Program-made: the position numbers and the translations under genes
Shown here: one piece after another, positions 48,905-58,252 of the stretch
Position numbering within the stretch: position 1 is the first letter of the stretch
How the letters are laid out: every line of letters starts with the position of its first letter
Notes under the pieces: generated by a model
The model's database searches: none
Told to the model about the DNA's origin: nothing
What the model saw: the letters and a program-made list of their open reading frames with translations, nothing else
DNA from: Pseudomonadota bacterium
Lineage (GTDB): Bacteria; Pseudomonadota; Alphaproteobacteria; Rhizobiales; Rhizobiaceae
Length of the DNA stretch: 64,000 nt
Direction: 5' to 3'
NCBI GenBank assembly: GCA_023419535.1
Contig: JAEZXX010000012.1
Location: forward strand, 1-64,000

Positions 48905-50278
48905 TTAGGTCGCCGGTCTCAAGCGCTCCAACACGCGCGTCCGGCCGATAACCGGCAGGAGAGCGCCGAGATCCGGCCCATGGTCGAGCCCGGTCAGCAC
49001 GCGACGCAGCGGCAGGAACAGCGCCTTGCCCTTGCGACCGGTCGCTTCCTTCAGCGCGTCCGTCCAGCCCTTCCAGGACGATGCGTCGAAGGGACCGTCC
49101 GGAAGGAGGCGCAGCGCCTGCGCGACGAACTCCGCGTCCTCGGGTGACGGACGGGCGCCGCCGCGCTCGACGATCGCCCACCAGCCCTCCGCCTCGGCGA
49201 CCTTGCCGCAATTGCCGCGCACGGCCTCCCAGAAGGCCGGCGCCTCCCCGTCCGGAACCCCGAACGCGCGCAGTCGTCCCGCGACCGCCTCGAAGGGCAT
49301 CGCATGGACGAGATCGGCGTTCAGGCGGTCGAGATCGGCCGGATCGAACTTGGCGCTCGAATGCGACAGGGCGGAGAGGTCGAGCCGTCCGGCCAGGGCG
49401 TCGAGGTCCGGCAGCGCCTCGATGGAGCCCGCCGCCCCGGTCAGCACGGCGAGGCTCGCCACCGCCATCGGCTCGTATCCGTCCGCCCGAAGGGATCGCA
49501 GCGACAGCGCGCCCGAACGCTTCGACAGCCCCTCGCCGTCCACCGTGGTCAGGAGGTTGATATGGCCGAAGACGGGCAGCGCGTGACCCAGCGCCTCCAG
49601 GATCGCGATCTGCACCGCCGTGTTGGTGACATGGTCCTCGCCCCGCAGGACGTGGGTGATCCCCATCTCGCCGTCGTCGACGACCGAGGGGAGCGTGTAG
49701 AGATAGGTGCCGTCCTCCCGCGCCAGCACGGGATCGGACAGCGAGGCGAGATCGACCCGCTGCTCGCCCCGCACGAGATCGTCCCACGACACTTCGGTGC
49801 GCCGGGGCTCGAAGGGGTCGCTTTGGAAATTCGGCAGGAGGAACCGCCAGTGCGGCCGGCGCCCCTCGCTCTCCAGACGCTCCCGCTCCTGCGCCGTCAG
49901 ACGCAGCGCCTCGCGGCCGTAGACCGGCGGCAGACCGCGCGCCAGGGCGCGCCTTCGCCTGCGCTCGAGTTCGTCCGGGGTCTCGTAGCAGGGATAGAGC
50001 AGGCCTTTTGCCCGCAGCGCATCGGCCGCCCCGTCGTAGAGCGCGATGCGGTCGGACTGGCGGTGGTACTCGTCCGCCCGGATGCCGATCCACGCGAGGT
50101 CTTCGACCACGGCCTGCGCGTATTCGTCGCGCGAACGCTCCCGGTCGGTGTCGTCGAGGCGCAGGACGAAGGCGCCCCCGCCCGCCTTGGCGAAGAGCCA
50201 GTTGTAGAGGGCAGGCCGCAGATTGCCGATGTGGAGATAGCCCGTCGGGGACGGGGCGAAGCGCAGGCGCGGCGTCAT
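48905..50278 (-). CDS. gltX: Glutamate--tRNA ligase
   Basis: 457 residues. Class I synthetase motifs are present: HIGN at 16-19 (HIGH) and GLSKRSG as the KMSKS equivalent. The TKDTDRERS-like [11 protein letters not shown] follows the first motif. It charges tRNA-Glu and, where GatCAB is used, probably tRNA-Gln. Two GltX copies are usual in Hyphomicrobiales, and this could be either. It is somewhat short but has the anticodon-binding C-terminal part, so it is not a GluQRS. A small membrane gene lies 10 bp upstream in the same direction. Confidence 0.93.
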   Translation of the reverse strand: MTPRLRFAPSPTGYLHIGNLRPALYNWLFAKAGGGAFVLRLDDTDRERSRDEYAQAVVEDLAWIGIRADEYHRQSDRIALYDGAADALRAKGLLYPCYETPDELERRRRRALARGLPPVYGREALRLTAQERERLESEGRRPHWRFLLPNFQSDPFEPRRTEVSWDDLVRGEQRVDLASLSDPVLAREDGTYLYTLPSVVDDGEMGITHVLRGEDHVTNTAVQIAILEALGHALPVFGHINLLTTVDGEGLSKRSGALSLRSLRADGYEPMAVASLAVLTGAAGSIEALPDLDALAGRLDLSALSHSSAKFDPADLDRLNADLVHAMPFEAVAGRLRAFGVPDGEAPAFWEAVRGNCGKVAEAEGWWAIVERGGARPSPEDAEFVAQALRLLPDGPFDASSWKGWTDALKEATGRKGKALFLPLRRVLTGLDHGPDLGALLPVIGRTRVLERLRPAT

Positions 50279-50288
50279 GCGTCGATCC

Positions 50289-50582
50289 TCAGGCGCCGGG
50301 CGCGGGCGCGACGAGCTGCCAGCCTGCAAGCAGGAACCCGACGGTCGAGAAGAGCGCGCCGAGGACGAAGAGCCGCACCGCATGCCGGCGCTCGGGCTCC
50401 AACTCAAACCCGAAGGCGCGAACGGTCGTTACCCGCCCGGCATCCTCCCAGAGCGAGGCGGTCGCCTCCCGGCCCGCGCTCTTGCGGATGCGGCGCACCA
50501 TCAGGAGGAAGCGGACGAGAAACACCGCGCCGACCACGGTCGACACGAGCGCCCAATCGCCGATCGGCGGAATTTCGATCAT
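50289..50582 (-). CDS. Small two-helix membrane protein, unknown
   Basis: 97 residues. Membrane helices are at about 10-28 ([19 protein letters not shown]) and 70-92 ([21 protein letters not shown]), with a charged middle rich in Arg and Glu. No family is recognised. It lies 10 bp upstream of gltX on the same strand, probably in one transcript, and is divergent from the dedA gene. It looks like a real gene because of the hydrophobic periodicity and strong third-position GC. Confidence 0.6.
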   Translation of the reverse strand: MIEIPPIGDWALVSTVVGAVFLVRFLLMVRRIRKSAGREATASLWEDAGRVTTVRAFGFELEPERRHAVRLFVLGALFSTVGFLLAGWQLVAPAPGA

Positions 50583-50774
50583 CGCGGATTCCCGTTGCTG
50601 GGGTCCGGCGCTGTTACCACGCTCCTTGCCCCCCGGCGACGCCTGTCATACGCGTTGCGCGGAACTCGTGTCTGGGTACGGGGCTTCCCAAACGAGGCTG
50701 CGCGGACGAAATAGGCGCGCGATCCGCGCCCGCCCCGGATTCGCCGGCAGTCCGTCACAACGCCAGGAGATTCC

Positions 50775-51395
50775 TTGGATCAGATCCTCGAGCTGATCGA
50801 CCGGTTCGGCATCGTCATCGTGTTCATCGGCACCTTCTTCGAAGGTGAAGTCTTCGCCATCGTCGGCGGATTCCTCGCCTATCGCGGGGCGCACTCCTTC
50901 GAGTTCATGCTGGGTCTGGCCTTCGTCGGCTCCTATCTCGGCGACATGGCGGTCTTTCTCTTCGCCCGCTACTTCTCCGATTCGCCCTGGATCGTGAAAT
51001 GGACCCGGCGGCCGCGCTTCGCGCGGGCGCTGCGGCTCGTCGACCGCTTCCAGGCCTATTTCGTCATCATCAACCGCTACATCTACGGGCTGCGCATACC
51101 CGGTCTGATCGCGCTCGGGCTCTCGTCGATCACCGTCCCGCGCTATCTTTTCCTGAACTTCATCGGCGCCGGCATCTGGGCGAGCCTGTTCACGACGATC
51201 GGCTACGTCTTCGGCCACGCGATCTCGTCGGTCTTCGCCCGGCTCGAGATCATCGAGGACGGGTTCATCGCGGTCTTCGCGATCGCCGCCGTCGCCGCCC
51301 TCGGCTATTTACTCTGGTACCGCTTCGGCCCCGGGGCGAAGGACCGCCTCGCCGAACGCGAGGCGGAGCGGAACGGCCCCCGCTCGGGCCCCTGA
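50775..51395 (+). CDS. DedA-family membrane protein
   Basis: 206 residues from TTG 50775 with AGGAGA 4 nt upstream; no ATG fits as well. The family pattern includes FEGEVFAIVGGFLAYRG, GSYLGDMAVFLFARYF and the RYIYGLRIPGLIALG re-entrant motif with conserved Arg. DedA proteins are inner-membrane transporters; members move undecaprenyl phosphate or phospholipids in other bacteria. Exact substrate is unknown. The C-terminal tail is basic and cytoplasmic. Confidence 0.9.
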   Translation: MDQILELIDRFGIVIVFIGTFFEGEVFAIVGGFLAYRGAHSFEFMLGLAFVGSYLGDMAVFLFARYFSDSPWIVKWTRRPRFARALRLVDRFQAYFVIINRYIYGLRIPGLIALGLSSITVPRYLFLNFIGAGIWASLFTTIGYVFGHAISSVFARLEIIEDGFIAVFAIAAVAALGYLLWYRFGPGAKDRLAEREAERNGPRSGP

Positions 51396-51515
51396 GTGTT
51401 CGGCGATCCTCGCGGATCGCGGTCGACGGCCACCATCCGCAACCAGCCGCGCGGTCATTTCCTCGCCTGTGCCCGCCTCGCCTGCGCGGCGGGGCGATGC
51501 CGTTCGGCCGGGTGC

Positions 51516-51599
51516 TCAGATCGCCCCGGCCGCCATCGACAGAGCGACGACGAACAGCGAGACGGCGGCCAGCGACAGGCATTCCCGAACGATCAGCAT
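51516..51599 (-). CDS. 27-residue single-helix membrane microprotein
   Basis: ATG at 51599, stop at 51516-51518, with GGAGG 9 nt upstream (complement of 51609-51613). The product is basic at the front (MLIVRE), then one hydrophobic helix (LSLAAVSLFVVALSMAAG). A TTGACT hexamer lies upstream on the minus strand near 51650. It stands alone in the 356-bp gap between dedA and putA (51396-51751). A clean ribosome site plus a perfect membrane helix argue for a real gene; no homologue is recognised. Confidence 0.5.
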   Translation of the reverse strand: MLIVRECLSLAAVSLFVVALSMAAGAI

Positions 51600-51713
51600 C
51601 GAACACGTCCTCCGTTTTCAATGTTCACGTTTTGTTCCTTTTCTTCCCGAGAGTCAAATGGTCCCGACCCGTCCCGGGCGAACCAATACTCTCATGGTAA
51701 ACGCGAAGGCCTT

Positions 51714-51749
51714 CGGACGGGCGGGCCCGGTCGAAGGCTCGCCCGTCCG
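51714..51749 (-). terminator. Hairpin downstream of putA
   Basis: A perfect 10-bp stem (51714-51723 with 51740-51749) with a 16-nt loop starts 3 nt after the putA stop on the minus strand. A second palindrome CGAAGGCCTTCG (51704-51715) overlaps its end. No U-tract is seen, so it is a weak or Rho-assisted terminator. Confidence 0.5.
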
Positions 51750-51751
51750 TG

Positions 51752-54700
51752 TCAGCCGATCGCCATCAGGCTCGCATTGCCGCCGGCCGCAGCCGTGTTG
51801 ATCGAGGTTGAGACCTCTTCCAGGAGCAGCGCCGTCGCATACGGCCGGGGCATTCCCGCCAACTCGTCCGGCGTCGCCGCCTGGACCGGAACGAGCGGAC
51901 CGTCGAGTTCCGCGATCCGCCCGTTCAAGGCACGGACGCGGTCGGCGTCGCCTTCCAGAAGCGCGCCGGCGAACGGACCCGCCGTCCGCCAGTCCCGCGT
52001 CCCGCCCAGCCGGGCGGACACACTCTTCGGCAGGTCGGCGGGCAGGCCCGGTCCCTCCGCCGTATCGACCACGGCTTCGTTTCCGCTCGCGAGCACCGCA
52101 GCGATCTGCCGCCGCAGGCCTGCCTCGGTCTGCGGCAGGAGCAGGATCGTTCCGCGCGGATGCAGGCGATAGAGATTGCGTTCGCCGACCGGCCCGGGAA
52201 GCTCCGTTCCGTAGCCGAGGAGCGACGTCCTGCTCTGCGCGAGCGCGGCCTCCGCTTCGTCGGCAAAGCCCTGTTCATCCAGCCACGCCGCGTAGTCGAT
52301 CAGCGCCAGGTCGGGCTGGACGGCGCGGCTGTCCAGCGGCGCAGGGGCCTGCCGCACCAGGCGCCCCAGATAGAGCGGCCCGCCCGCCTTCGGGCCCGTC
52401 CCCGAAAGCCCGCGGCCGCCGAAGGGCTGTACGCCCACCACCGCCCCGATGACGTTCCGGTTGACGTAGACATTGCCGACCCTCACCCGGCGCGTCACGT
52501 GCGCGATCGTCTCGTCGAGCCGCGTGTGGAGGCCGAAGGTCAGCCCGTAGCCGGTGGCGTCGATCTCGTCGATCAGCCGGTCCAGCTGCTTGCGGCGATA
52601 GCGCATAACGTGGAGCACCGGGCCGAACACCTCGCGCGTCAGTTCGGCGAGCGAGCCGATCTCGATGATGGTCGGGGCGACGAAGGTGCCCTTGCCCGCC
52701 GCCGTTGGCAGATCGAGCCGCTCGACCTTGCGCCCGAGCCCGCGCATCGCCTCGACATGCGTCTCGATTCCGTCGCGGGCGTCGGCGTCGATCACCGGAC
52801 CGATATCGACCGCCAGCCTGTCCGTCCGCCCGATGGAAATCTCGCGCAGAGCGCCGCGCAGCATCGTCAGGATCCGGTCGGCGACGTCCTCCTGCAGGCA
52901 CAGCACGCGCAGCGCCGAACAGCGCTGACCGGCCGAATCGAAGGCCGAGGCGATGACGTCGGCCACCACCTGCTCGGCGAGGGCGGAGGAATCGACGATC
53001 ATCGCGTTCTGCCCGCCGGTCTCGGCGATGAGCGGGATCGGCTTGCCCGTGTCGGACAGTCGTTCCGCCAGCTGCGACTGGATGAGACGCGCGACCTCGG
53101 TCGAGCCGGTGAACATCACCCCCGCCGTCTCCGGTCCGGCCACCAGCGCCGCGCCGAGCTTGCCGTCGCCCGGCGCGAGGTGGAGCGCGCTTTCCGGGAT
53201 GCCGGCTTCGTGCAGCAGCTTCACCGCCTCGAAGGCGATGATCGGCGTCTGCTCGGCCGGCTTGGCGATCACCGTGTTGCCCGCGGCAAGCGCTGCAGCG
53301 ACCTGTCCCGTGAAGATGGCGAGCGGGAAGTTCCAGGGGCTGATGCAGACGACGGGACCGAGAGGCGCCTGCTCCGGCCCGAAGGTGCGGCGCGTCTCGG
53401 AGGCGTAGTAGCGCAGGAAGTCGATCGCCTCGCGCACCTCGCCGACGGCGTTCGCCGCCGACTTCCCCGCCTCGCGGATGACGATGCCCATCAGGGTGCC
53501 CATCCGCGTCTGCATGAGATCGGCTGCGCGGTCGAGGCATGCGGCGCGCTCCTGCGGCGGCACCGCGGCCCAGGCGGCGGCGGCGTTCATCGCGGCCGCC
53601 AGGATGCCCGGCGCGGCCGCTTCGCCCAGCTCCTCGACGTGCCCGACGACGTCGTCGTGATCCGCGGGATTGAGGACGGGCCGGCGCTCGCCCTTCGACG
53701 TGACGCCGGGGCCGAGCGCGTGCGCCTGCCGTTCGATGCCCGCCGAGGCCCGGAGCGCCGCCGTCAGCGCCGCCAGCGCCGCCTCGTCCGAAAGGTCGAG
53801 ACCGGCGGAGTTCCGACGGGCCGACCCGAAGAGGTCGGCGGGCGCCGCGATCCGCTCGTGCGGCGCGCCGGGCTCTGCCATCGCCTCGACGCGGCCCACC
53901 GGATCGGCCGCCAGCTCGTCGATCGAGACCGCAGGGTCCGAGATCCGGTTGACGAAGGACGAGTTCGCGCCGTTCTCCAGGAGACGGCGCACGAGATAGG
54001 CGAGCAGCGTCTCGTGCGTGCCGACGGGCGCGTAGATGCGGGCCGGCCGAGCGAGCCTGGAGGACCCCACCACCTCGTCGTAGAGCGGCTCACCCATGCC
54101 GTGCAGGCACTGGAACTCGTAGTCTCCCTCTTCGAACCCCGGGCCCGCGAGATGGTAGATGGTCGCGAGGCTCTGCGCATTGTGGGTCGCGAACTGCGGG
54201 AACACGGCGGCGCGCGCCGCCCGCAGCCGGCGCGCGCAGGCGATGTAGGCGACGTCGGTGTGGACCTTGCGGGTGTAGACTGGAAAGTCCGCCAGCCCCT
54301 CAACCTGCGCCCTCTTGATCTCGGCATCCCAATAGGCGCCCTTCACGAGGCGCACCATGATGCGGCGGCCCGAGCGGCGCGCCAGATCGACGATCCAGTC
54401 GATCACGAGCGGGCAGCGCTTGCCGTAGGCCTGGACGACGAAGCCGAGCCCGTTCCAGTCCGCCAGCGCCTCGTCGAAGGAGAGGCACTCCAACAGATCG
54501 AGCGAGAGTTCGAGCCGGTCGGCCTCTTCCGCGTCGATGTTGAGCCCGATGTCGTAGCGCTTGGCCAGAATCGCCAGATCGCGCACGCGCGGCAGGAGTT
54601 CGCCCATCACGCGCTCGGCCTGCGACCGCGCGTAGCGGGGATGGAGGGCCGACAGCTTGATCGAGATGCCGGGCCCGGAATAGACGCCGCGCCCGCGCGC

Positions 54701-55429
54701 GGCTTTGCCGATCGCGTGGATGGCGTTCTCGTAGTCCGACAGGTAGCGCGCAGCGTCCTCGGCGGTCGTCGCGGCCTCGCCCAGCATGTCGTAGGAGTAG
54801 CGGTAGCCCTTGGCCTCCAGCGGTCTGGAGCGCTTCAACGCCTCCTCGATCGTCTCGCCTGTGACGAACTGCTCGCCCATCATCCGCATCGCCATGTCGA
54901 CGCCCCGGCGGATCACCGGTTCGCCGGCCCTCGCGACGAGGCGGGTGAGCGCCTTCGAGAGCCCGCGGTCGTCGGCGGTCGCCGTCAGCTTGCCCGTGAC
55001 GACGAGGCCCCAGGTGGCGGCGTTGACGAAGAGCGAGCGGCCGCCGCCCACATGGGACTGCCAGTCGCCGTCCGCGATCTTGTCGCGGATGAGCGCGTCG
55101 CGCGTCGCGTTGTCGGGAATGCGCAGGAGGGCCTCCGCCAGGCACATCAGGGCGACGCCCTCCTGGCTCGACAGGGAGTATTCGCGGACCAGCCCCTCGA
55201 CCCCGGTACCCTTGGCCTTGGCGCGCAGCGCCGCGATCAGCCTGCGCGTGATGCGGGCGATCTCGGCCTCGTCTTCGACCGACACCCGCGCCTCATCGAG
55301 CAGCGGCGCGAGGCATTCGACCTCCGGGCGGCGGTAGGCGTCGGTGATGGCGCGGCGGAGCGCGGACGGGTCCCGGACGGGCGGCGCGAACTGCGCGAAG
55401 GGCGCGGCAAGGGACGAGGCGGCGGACAT
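51752..55429 (-). CDS. putA: Bifunctional proline dehydrogenase / L-glutamate-gamma-semialdehyde dehydrogenase
   Basis: 1,225 residues. The FAD-dependent proline dehydrogenase barrel is at about 160-470 (DAEEADRLELSLDLLE, YDEVVGSSRLARPARIYAPVGTHE). The aldehyde dehydrogenase domain (about 580-1040) has ETGGQNAMIVDSSA with the general-base Glu and the nucleophile Cys in SAGQRCSALRVL. A C-terminal ALDH-like region extends to 1225. The N-terminal ribbon-helix-helix DNA-binding domain of trifunctional PutA is absent, so control is left to the divergent Lrp-type gene. It oxidises proline to glutamate with internal channelling. Confidence 0.97.
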   Translation of the reverse strand: MSAASSLAAPFAQFAPPVRDPSALRRAITDAYRRPEVECLAPLLDEARVSVEDEAEIARITRRLIAALRAKAKGTGVEGLVREYSLSSQEGVALMCLAEALLRIPDNATRDALIRDKIADGDWQSHVGGGRSLFVNAATWGLVVTGKLTATADDRGLSKALTRLVARAGEPVIRRGVDMAMRMMGEQFVTGETIEEALKRSRPLEAKGYRYSYDMLGEAATTAEDAARYLSDYENAIHAIGKAARGRGVYSGPGISIKLSALHPRYARSQAERVMGELLPRVRDLAILAKRYDIGLNIDAEEADRLELSLDLLECLSFDEALADWNGLGFVVQAYGKRCPLVIDWIVDLARRSGRRIMVRLVKGAYWDAEIKRAQVEGLADFPVYTRKVHTDVAYIACARRLRAARAAVFPQFATHNAQSLATIYHLAGPGFEEGDYEFQCLHGMGEPLYDEVVGSSRLARPARIYAPVGTHETLLAYLVRRLLENGANSSFVNRISDPAVSIDELAADPVGRVEAMAEPGAPHERIAAPADLFGSARRNSAGLDLSDEAALAALTAALRASAGIERQAHALGPGVTSKGERRPVLNPADHDDVVGHVEELGEAAAPGILAAAMNAAAAWAAVPPQERAACLDRAADLMQTRMGTLMGIVIREAGKSAANAVGEVREAIDFLRYYASETRRTFGPEQAPLGPVVCISPWNFPLAIFTGQVAAALAAGNTVIAKPAEQTPIIAFEAVKLLHEAGIPESALHLAPGDGKLGAALVAGPETAGVMFTGSTEVARLIQSQLAERLSDTGKPIPLIAETGGQNAMIVDSSALAEQVVADVIASAFDSAGQRCSALRVLCLQEDVADRILTMLRGALREISIGRTDRLAVDIGPVIDADARDGIETHVEAMRGLGRKVERLDLPTAAGKGTFVAPTIIEIGSLAELTREVFGPVLHVMRYRRKQLDRLIDEIDATGYGLTFGLHTRLDETIAHVTRRVRVGNVYVNRNVIGAVVGVQPFGGRGLSGTGPKAGGPLYLGRLVRQAPAPLDSRAVQPDLALIDYAAWLDEQGFADEAEAALAQSRTSLLGYGTELPGPVGERNLYRLHPRGTILLLPQTEAGLRRQIAAVLASGNEAVVDTAEGPGLPADLPKSVSARLGGTRDWRTAGPFAGALLEGDADRVRALNGRIAELDGPLVPVQAATPDELAGMPRPYATALLLEEVSTSINTAAAGGNASLMAIG

Positions 55430-55521
55430 GAGAGCTCTCCGAAAGAGATCGCCTGGGGACGAGGCCGCAATCTACCACTCTCGCAAAACGCCTTCCGGCC
55501 TCTTTCGTGGCATTCGTAGGC

Positions 55522-55538
55522 CGAACGAACTATGTTCG
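55522..55538. promoter_or_regulatory. Candidate PutR operator
   Basis: CGAAC at 55522-55526 and GTTCG at 55534-55538 form an inverted repeat with a nested GAAC-TAT-GTTC palindrome (55527-55537). It lies in the 134-bp divergent gap between putA and the Lrp-type regulator, where a PutR dimer would be expected to bind. Confidence 0.45.
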
Positions 55539-55563
55539 AGGCTCGATCAAGGGAAAGCGGACC

Positions 55564-56052
55564 GTGAAACGCGCGCCGGACGACGAAATCGACGAGTTCG
55601 ATCGCAAGATGCTGCGCATCCTCGCCGAAGACGGGCGGATTTCGATCACCGAACTCGCCTCGCGCGTCGGACTGTCGAAGACTCCCTGCCAGACGCGCTT
55701 CCGGCGCCTCGTCGACGAGGGCTATATCGAGGGGTTCAAGGCGATCCTGAACCCGCGCAAGATCGGGCTCGACCACGTGGTCTTGGTGGAAGTGAAGCTG
55801 TCCGACACGCGGGAGGACGCGCTGGCGGCCTTCAACGCGGCCGTGCGCAAGCTGCCGGAGGTCGAGGAGTGCCACATGATCGCAGGGCGCTTCGACTATC
55901 TTCTGAAGGTGCGCACGCGCGACATCGCGCGCTACCGGCGCGTTCTGGGCGACCTCATCTCCGCCCTGCCCCACGTCGCATCGACCTCGACCAACGTGGC
56001 GATGGAATCGGTGAAGGAGAGCGGCCACGAGGCGCGACGCCGCCGGTCGTGA
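55564..56052 (+). CDS. putR: Lrp/AsnC-family regulator of proline catabolism
   Basis: 162 residues from GTG 55564; an ATG at 55507 would add 19 residues across the putative operator and is less likely. The N-terminal helix-turn-helix (ILAEDGRISITELASRVGLSKTPCQTRFRRL) is followed by a RAM ligand-binding domain. In many alphaproteobacteria an Lrp-type gene divergent from putA is its proline-responsive activator. The role is inferred from that position. The C-terminal tail is Arg-rich. Confidence 0.88.
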   Translation: MKRAPDDEIDEFDRKMLRILAEDGRISITELASRVGLSKTPCQTRFRRLVDEGYIEGFKAILNPRKIGLDHVVLVEVKLSDTREDALAAFNAAVRKLPEVEECHMIAGRFDYLLKVRTRDIARYRRVLGDLISALPHVASTSTNVAMESVKESGHEARRRRS

Positions 56053-56103
56053 GCGGGCGCTCGTACGAGATCGCGAAGGGCCGGACGTGGTCGAGGATTG
56101 GGC

Positions 56104-56180
56104 TGGTCGGAGCGAGAGGATTCGAACCTCCGACCCCCTGAACCCCATTCAGGTGCGCTACCAGGCTGCGCTACGCTCCG
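56104..56180 (-). tRNA. tRNA-Pro (anticodon GGG)
   Basis: On the minus strand: acceptor CGGAGCG pairs with CGCTCCG, the D-arm is of the GCGC-AGCCTGGT-GCGC type, the anticodon stem CCTGA/TCAGG closes loop ATGGGGT with anticodon GGG, and the T-arm contains TTCGAAT. CCA is encoded (56104-56106 on the plus strand read as TGG). Confidence 0.95.
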
Positions 56181-56253
56181 ACACGAGCCTCTATAGTCCG
56201 CTTGGACGCCGGAAACAATGCACAACTTCGCTCGGCGCGGCCGGCCGCCGAAC

Positions 56254-58133
56254 TCACCGTCCGGCCAGCACCCGCTCGATCTCGCCGAGGACGGCGGGGT
56301 CCTCGATCGTGCCGGGAACCGTGTAGGGTTCGCCGGCCGCCATCTTCTTCATCGTCGCGCGCAGGATCTTGCCCGAGCGGGTCTTCGGCAGCCGGTCGAC
56401 GACGATGACCCGCCGGAACGCCGCGACCGGGCCGATGCGCTCGCGGACCGACCCGACGATCTCCTCCTCGACCGGACCGTTGTCCGCGCCGGCCTTCAGA
56501 ACGACGAGGCCGACCGGCACCTCGCCCTTGAGTTCGTCGGCGACGCCGAACACGGCGCATTCGGCCACCGAGGGATGGGCGGCCACCGCCTCCTCGATCG
56601 CGCCGGTCGACAGGCGGTGCCCGGCGACGTTCACGACGTCGTCGGTGCGGCCCATCACCCAGACATAGCCGTCCTCGTCGAGCATCCCCGCGTCGGCCGT
56701 GTCGTAGAAGCCGGGCCGGGCCGTCAGATAGCTGTCGCGGAACCGTTCGTCGGCCTGCCAGAGCGTGACGGCCGCGCCGGGCGGCAGCGGCATGTCGATG
56801 ACGATGTTGCCCATCGCCCCCGCCTCGACCGGCCGGCCCTCGTCGTCGAGGACGCGAAGTCCGTAGCCCGGCATCGGGACGGTCGGCGAGCCGGGCTTGA
56901 TCGGCAGGACGTCGAGCCCGCGCGGGTTGGCCGCGACCGGGCTGCCGGTCTCGGTCTGCCACCAATGATCGACGACCGGAACGTCGAGGAGGTCGCTCAC
57001 CCACCGCACGGTCTCGGGATCGGCCCGCTCGCCGGCGAGGAAGACGGTGCGAAGCGCCGAGAGATCGCGGCCCTTAAGGAGCCTGCCGTCCGGATCGCCC
57101 GGATCGCCGTGGGGGCGGTGAAAAGCGCATTGACGCGATGGTCGGCCGCGACGCGCCAGAAGGCCCCAGCGTCGGGCGTTCCGACGGGCTTGCCCTCGTA
57201 GAGCACGCTCGTGCAGCCGTGCATCAACGGGCCGTAGACGATGTAGGAATGGCCGACCACCCAGCCGACGTCGGAGGCCGTCCAGAAGACCTCGCCCGGC
57301 GACAGGCCGTAGATGGCGTTCATCGTCCAGGCGAGCATGACCATGTGCCCGCCATTGTCGCGCACGACGCCCTTGGGCTTGCCGGTCGTGCCAGAGGTGT
57401 AGAGGATGTAGAGGGGATCGGTCGCGGCGACCTCGATACAGGGGCTCTCGCGTCCGGCGTCGAGCTCGCTCACTGCTTGTTCGCGACGTTCGCTCCAGTC
57501 GTGATCGCGGCCGGCCGTCCGCTCCGCTTCAAGGCCCGCGCGCTGCAGGACGAGGCAGAGCGTCGGCCGGTGGGCCGCCGCGCGCAGAGCCTCGTCGAGC
57601 AGCGGCTTGTAGGCGATGGTGCGGCCCGGCTCGAAGCCGCAGGAGGCGGTGAGGACGACCTTCGGCGTCGCATCGTCGATGCGCGCGGCGAGTTCGCGCG
57701 CGGCGAAGCCGCCGAACACCACGGAATGGACCGCGCCGATCCGCGCGCAGGCGAGCATGGCGGCGACGGCCTCGGGCACCATCGGCATGTAGATGACGAC
57801 GCGGTCGCCCTTGCCCACGCCTGCGTCGGTCAGGATCAGCGCCAGCGCCTGCACTTCGCGCAGAAGGTCGGCATAGGTGAGCGAGGCGACCGTGCCCGTG
57901 ACGGGACTGTCATGGATGATCGCACGCTGGTCGCCGCGCCCGTTCTCGACCTGCCGGTCGAGCGCGTTGTAGCAGGTGTTGCAGAGGCCGTCCGGAAACC
58001 AGCGGCCGTAGACGCCGGCCTGCGGGTCGAAGGCCTTCGTCGGAGGGCGGACCCAGGAGATGAGACGCGCGGCCTCCATCCAGTGCGCATCGGGGTCGCT
58101 GCGCCAGCGGTCGTAGACCTCGCGGTAGCTCAT
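56254..58133 (-). pseudogene. prpE: Propionyl-CoA synthetase with frameshift
   Basis: Two overlapping frames together make one full acyl-CoA synthetase of about 626 codons. The first part starts at ATG 58133 with GGAGGA upstream and carries the AMP-binding motif YTSGTTGKPKG and PTAIRAIR. It then runs into an unrelated Arg/Ser/Pro tail ending at 56997. The second frame resumes family sequence (DLSALRTVFLAGERADPETVRW, DHWWQTETGSP, RTDDVVNVAGHRL, LPKTRSGKILR). The switch falls at a perfect 9-bp tandem repeat CGGATCGCC (57091-57108) and equals a net loss of one base. It could be a genuine pseudogene, an assembly or sequencing error, or programmed slippage. The family assignment to PrpE over Acs rests on length and the SYREVYDRW start. 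Confidence 0.85.
57091..57108. repeat. 9-bp tandem repeat at prpE frameshift
   Basis: CGGATCGCC occurs twice without a gap exactly where the reading frame changes. Read on the minus strand it gives AIRAIR in the upstream frame and GDPGDP in the downstream frame, so slippage or partial deletion here is the likely cause of the frameshift. Confidence 0.8.
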
Positions 58134-58252
58134 GGACGTCCTCCCCGGCACTCCGCCCTCGCCCGGCGGGCTCGCCCGATCGCATGGCGGCGCGAAACGG
58201 CGGTCGGCAACACAGTGATATGGAGCCCGCCCGCTGTCGATAGGCCCTTCGT

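Noticed and set aside
55344..56225. Frames with [11 protein letters not shown] or [20 protein letters not shown] near tRNA-Pro
   Set aside because: These are translations of the tRNA-Pro gene and its antisense strand, not proteins.
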